This document shows positions 5,795-7,669 of a DNA stretch of 7,669 nucleotides, in pieces (position 1 is the first letter of the stretch; each line of letters begins with the position of its first letter). The stretch lies in the NCBI GenBank assembly GCA_029263945.1, contig JARIDM010000140.1, forward strand, positions 1 through 7,669. Reading direction: 5' to 3'. A model generated the notes under the pieces. That model saw only the letters and a program-made list of their open reading frames with translations. It was not told the origin of the DNA and made no database searches. The position numbers were made by a program, and so were the translations under genes. This stretch comes from Sporosarcina sp. GTDB lineage: Bacteria > Bacillota > Bacilli > Bacillales_A > Planococcaceae.

Positions 5795-7135
5795 TTGGAA
5801 ATTCCCATACGATTGACAGCATTTGCTGTCTTGATCGCCCTCACCGCTTTTTTTGTTGCGAGTGAGTATGCTATTGTCAAAATCAGAGCGACACGCATAA
5901 ATCAGCTCGTCGCTGAAGGTAATAAACGAGCGTTTTATGTCAAGAGAGTCATCAGCAATTTAGATGAGTACTTATCTGCCTGCCAACTAGGGATTACAAT
6001 TACCGCACTTGGATTAGGGATGCTCGGAGAACCAACCATAAAATTGATGCTAACGCCGATTTTCGAATACTTTGAAACATCTATTAGCTTGGCGAGTATT
6101 TTATCCTTTATCATTGCCTTTTCAATCGTGACGTATTTGCATGTTGTGTTAGGTGAATTGGCACCAAAAATAATTGCCATTCAAAAAGCCGAGGAAATCG
6201 CGCTCTTATTTGCAAGACCGTTGATTTTCTTTTACAGACTTATGTATCCAATCATAAAAGGAATGAACGTTTCCGCTCGTCTTGTTATTGGCTTTTTTGG
6301 CTTCAAGCCGATTTCAGAATCAGAAGCCGCACATTCTGAAGAAGAACTTCGAATGATTTTATCAGATAGTTTTAAAGGCGGAGAAATTAACCAAGCTGAG
6401 TATAAATATGTCAATAAAATATTCGAGTTCGACGATCGCATCGCTAAAGAGATTATGGCACCACGAACTGAAATGATGACAATTGATAAGGAATTAACTT
6501 TACAAGAAGTCTTTAACGTAGAAGGCATTGAACAATTCACACGTTACCCTGTAACAGATGGTAGTAAAGACCATATTGTCGGGCTCATTAATATTAAAAA
6601 CTTATTAACCGCATTTATCAAAGACTCTACGGTTGGAGATCAATCGGTTATTGACCATATTCAACCAGTCATCCATGTGATTGAAACCATTCCAATTGGT
6701 GACTTATTGTTGAAAATTCAAAGGGAACGTATTCACATGGCGATCCTTATGGATGAATACGGCGGTACTTCTGGTCTTGTCACCATTGAGGATATCTTGG
6801 AAGAAATCGTTGGCGATATTCAAGATGAATTCGATATGGATGAAATTCCTGAAGTACAAAAAGTTGGCATTGACCATTACATTTTCGATGCAAAGCTACT
6901 AATTGAAACAGTGAATGATATTCTTGGGATTTCAATTAATGAAGACGATATCGATACGATTGGTGGTTGGTTCATGACCGAACGTTTTGAAGCGATAAAA
7001 GGTGAAAAAATTATCGAACAGGGTTATGAATTTATGATTAAAGATGTAGATGGTCACCACATCCTCTATTTAGAAGTACTCAAACACAAAGAAATAGATT
7101 CAGAAAACATCATAGAAGTACCTGCTGAATCCTAA
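5795..7135 (+). CDS. CNNM/CorC (HlyC/CorC) family membrane protein, probable divalent-cation exporter
   Basis: Four-part protein of 446 residues from TTG 5795. The transmembrane CNNM (DUF21) domain, about 5-175, has family motifs ALTAFFVASEYAIVK (15-29), QLGITITALGLG (64-75) and VVLGELAPK (117-125). Next come an acidic linker SEEELRMIL (181-189), a pair of CBS domains (about 215-345) ending in MDEYGGTSGLVT (319-330) and EDILEEIVGDIQDE (332-345), and a C-terminal CorC/HlyC domain (about 355-430). CBS pairs in this family sense Mg-ATP, and B. subtilis YhdP (MpfA) and S. aureus MpfA are magnesium efflux proteins. The old name haemolysin reflects distant likeness to TlyC and should not be taken as a toxin call. 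Bacillus has several paralogues (YhdP, YrkA, YqhB, YugS), so I give no symbol. Start choice: TTG 5795 has AAAGG 6 nt upstream and gives MEIPIRLTAF directly before TM1; TTG 5771 would add eight residues without a usable ribosome binding site. Monocistronic, closed by its own terminator. Confidence 0.9.
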   Translation: MEIPIRLTAFAVLIALTAFFVASEYAIVKIRATRINQLVAEGNKRAFYVKRVISNLDEYLSACQLGITITALGLGMLGEPTIKLMLTPIFEYFETSISLASILSFIIAFSIVTYLHVVLGELAPKIIAIQKAEEIALLFARPLIFFYRLMYPIIKGMNVSARLVIGFFGFKPISESEAAHSEEELRMILSDSFKGGEINQAEYKYVNKIFEFDDRIAKEIMAPRTEMMTIDKELTLQEVFNVEGIEQFTRYPVTDGSKDHIVGLINIKNLLTAFIKDSTVGDQSVIDHIQPVIHVIETIPIGDLLLKIQRERIHMAILMDEYGGTSGLVTIEDILEEIVGDIQDEFDMDEIPEVQKVGIDHYIFDAKLLIETVNDILGISINEDDIDTIGGWFMTERFEAIKGEKIIEQGYEFMIKDVDGHHILYLEVLKHKEIDSENIIEVPAES

Positions 7136-7144
7136 ACACACGCG

Positions 7145-7173
7145 CGACTCTCAATTGTGAGAGTCGTCTTTTT
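7145..7173 (+). terminator. Rho-independent terminator of the CNNM/CorC gene
   Basis: Perfect 9-bp stem CGACTCTCA (7145-7153) and TGAGAGTCG (7158-7166) closed by the tetraloop ATTG, followed by TCTTTTT. It starts 10 bp after the stop codon and isolates the gene from bdbC. Confidence 0.92.
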
Positions 7174-7244
7174 ATGAATCAGACAGAAAACGCTTCGTGT
7201 TTGACAGCTTATGTAATTGATATTGACATATCTTCTTCACACTT

Positions 7245-7261
7245 TCCCAATGTTATTGGGA
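7245..7261. repeat. Perfect inverted repeat upstream of the bdbC promoter
   Basis: TCCCAAT and ATTGGGA, 7-bp arms around GTT, ending 15 bp before the -35 of the bdbC promoter. No T-tract follows, so it is not an obvious terminator. Its position would suit an activator or other regulator site, but nothing identifies a binding protein. Confidence 0.4.
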
Positions 7262-7276
7262 TTTAATGACGAATCA

Positions 7277-7305
7277 TTTACATGCATAGCCATTGACCTT
7301 ATAAT
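7277..7305 (+). promoter_or_regulatory. Sigma-A promoter of bdbC
   Basis: TTTACA (7277-7282, 5/6), 17-bp spacer, TATAAT (7300-7305, perfect). The predicted start is near 7312, giving a leader of about 29 nt. CCTA (7318-7321) and TAGG (7327-7330) could form a small hairpin touching the ribosome binding site. Confidence 0.8.
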
Positions 7306-7340
7306 CAGACATGTAAACCTATCAAGTAGGAGATGGTAAA

Positions 7341-7669
7341 ATGCAAAAGCGGTTAGAAAACGGACTCATCTTTATCGCTACAGTATCGCTTATCGCGACG
7401 TTAGGCTCCTTATACTTTTCTGAAGTAAAAGGTTATTACCCATGTACACTTTGTTGGGTTCAACGTATTTTCATGTATCCAATCGTGTTAATTGCGAGTA
7501 TCGCGATTTTCCAAAAAAACGCTCAAATCGCTTTGACGACTGCTGGCTTTTCTTTGGTCGGTGGTGCAATTTCACTTTATCATTATGGAATTCAAAACCT
7601 AAGCTTTTTACGTGAAAACGCACCGGCATGTGGGATCATCCCGTGCAATGGAAAGTATATAGATTACTT
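7341..7669 (+). CDS. bdbC: BdbC-like thiol-disulfide oxidoreductase (DsbB family), 3' end cut by the window
   Basis: Membrane quinone-linked oxidase that makes disulfide bonds and recharges a DsbA/BdbD-like partner acting outside the membrane. The visible 109 residues begin MQKRLENGLIFIATVSL and run through TM1 (about 8-26), the first catalytic pair Cys35-Cys38 in PCTLCWVQR, TM2 (about 43-57), TM3 (about 64-82), and the second pair Cys97/Cys102 in ACGIIPCNGKY. B. subtilis BdbC is about 138 residues, so roughly 30 residues and the last helix lie beyond the right edge. Segments such as LGSLYFSE, CWVQRIFMYP and the Cys-x4-Cys pair match BdbC closely. AGGAG (7328-7332) lies 8 nt before the ATG. 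It has its own promoter. In B. subtilis bdbC is followed by bdbD; any partner here would be outside the window. Confidence 0.93.
   Translation, partial: MQKRLENGLIFIATVSLIATLGSLYFSEVKGYYPCTLCWVQRIFMYPIVLIASIAIFQKNAQIALTTAGFSLVGGAISLYHYGIQNLSFLRENAPACGIIPCNGKYIDY

Noticed and set aside
5718..5795. Magnesium riboswitch (M-box) before the CNNM gene
   Set aside because: The leader is far too short and shows no multi-helix architecture or terminator.
5935..6540. Minus-strand ORFs of 81 and 102 codons inside the CNNM/CorC gene
   Set aside because: They are antisense shadows of conserved membrane and CBS coding sequence.
5771..7135. Reading the CNNM/CorC protein as a haemolysin toxin
   Set aside because: The family name is historical. 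The CNNM, CBS pair and CorC domain order points to divalent-cation transport, and there is no secretion or pore-forming feature.
7201..7228. TTGACA at 7201-7206 and 7223-7228 as -35 boxes for bdbC
   Set aside because: Neither has a fair -10 at 16-18 bp; the TTTACA/TATAAT pair at 7277-7305 is much better placed and matched.

Overview
The window looks like ordinary chromosomal DNA from a low-GC Gram-positive of the order Bacillales (Bacillaceae/Planococcaceae type). The evidence is AT-rich spacers, strong purine-rich ribosome binding sites, GTG/TTG start candidates, and proteins that read as close relatives of Bacillus AnsB/AspA, BmrC/BmrD (YheI/YheH), the YhdP-type CNNM/CorC proteins and BdbC. 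There is no sign of phage, insertion sequence, CRISPR array, tRNA or rRNA. I see no clearly new multi-gene system; the interest lies in the control regions.

Layout. Bases 1-293 are non-coding: a short GC-rich tail at the left edge, an AT-rich stretch, then the terminator of the first gene. The left two-thirds is read leftward (minus strand). In order of transcription it holds a sigma-A promoter and attenuator-type leader (about 5610-5383), bmrC (from 5318), bmrD (overlapping bmrC by 4 bp), then aspA (from 1715), which has its own candidate promoter just beyond the bmrD stop. The right third is read rightward: a CNNM/CorC-family membrane protein (start probably TTG 5795, end 7135), a strong terminator (7145-7173), a good sigma-A promoter (7277-7305), and bdbC, which runs off the right edge at 7669. 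The bmrC leader and the CNNM gene are divergent and share about 230 bp of control DNA.

Function. BmrC and BmrD would form one heterodimeric type IV ABC multidrug exporter with one normal and one degenerate ATP site; the sequence changes in the two subunits fall into the same composite site. The BmrD-like subunit lacks the roughly 90-residue extracellular insertion of B. subtilis BmrD. Upstream of bmrC is a promoter, a 22-codon leader ORF and a perfect 10-bp terminator hairpin, the layout expected for ribosome-mediated attenuation as described for B. subtilis bmrB-bmrCD. AspA converts aspartate to fumarate and ammonia. The CNNM/CorC protein is probably a magnesium or other divalent-cation efflux protein. 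BdbC is a membrane thiol oxidoreductase that makes disulfides in exported proteins. The last two are not obviously linked to the exporter or to aspA beyond position.

Points that deserve checking: the attenuator and its alternative pairings; a 23-bp inverted repeat lying over the -10 of the aspA promoter; a strong ribosome binding site before the CNNM gene that drives an 8-codon out-of-frame ORF rather than the gene itself; and the missing BmrD extracellular domain.
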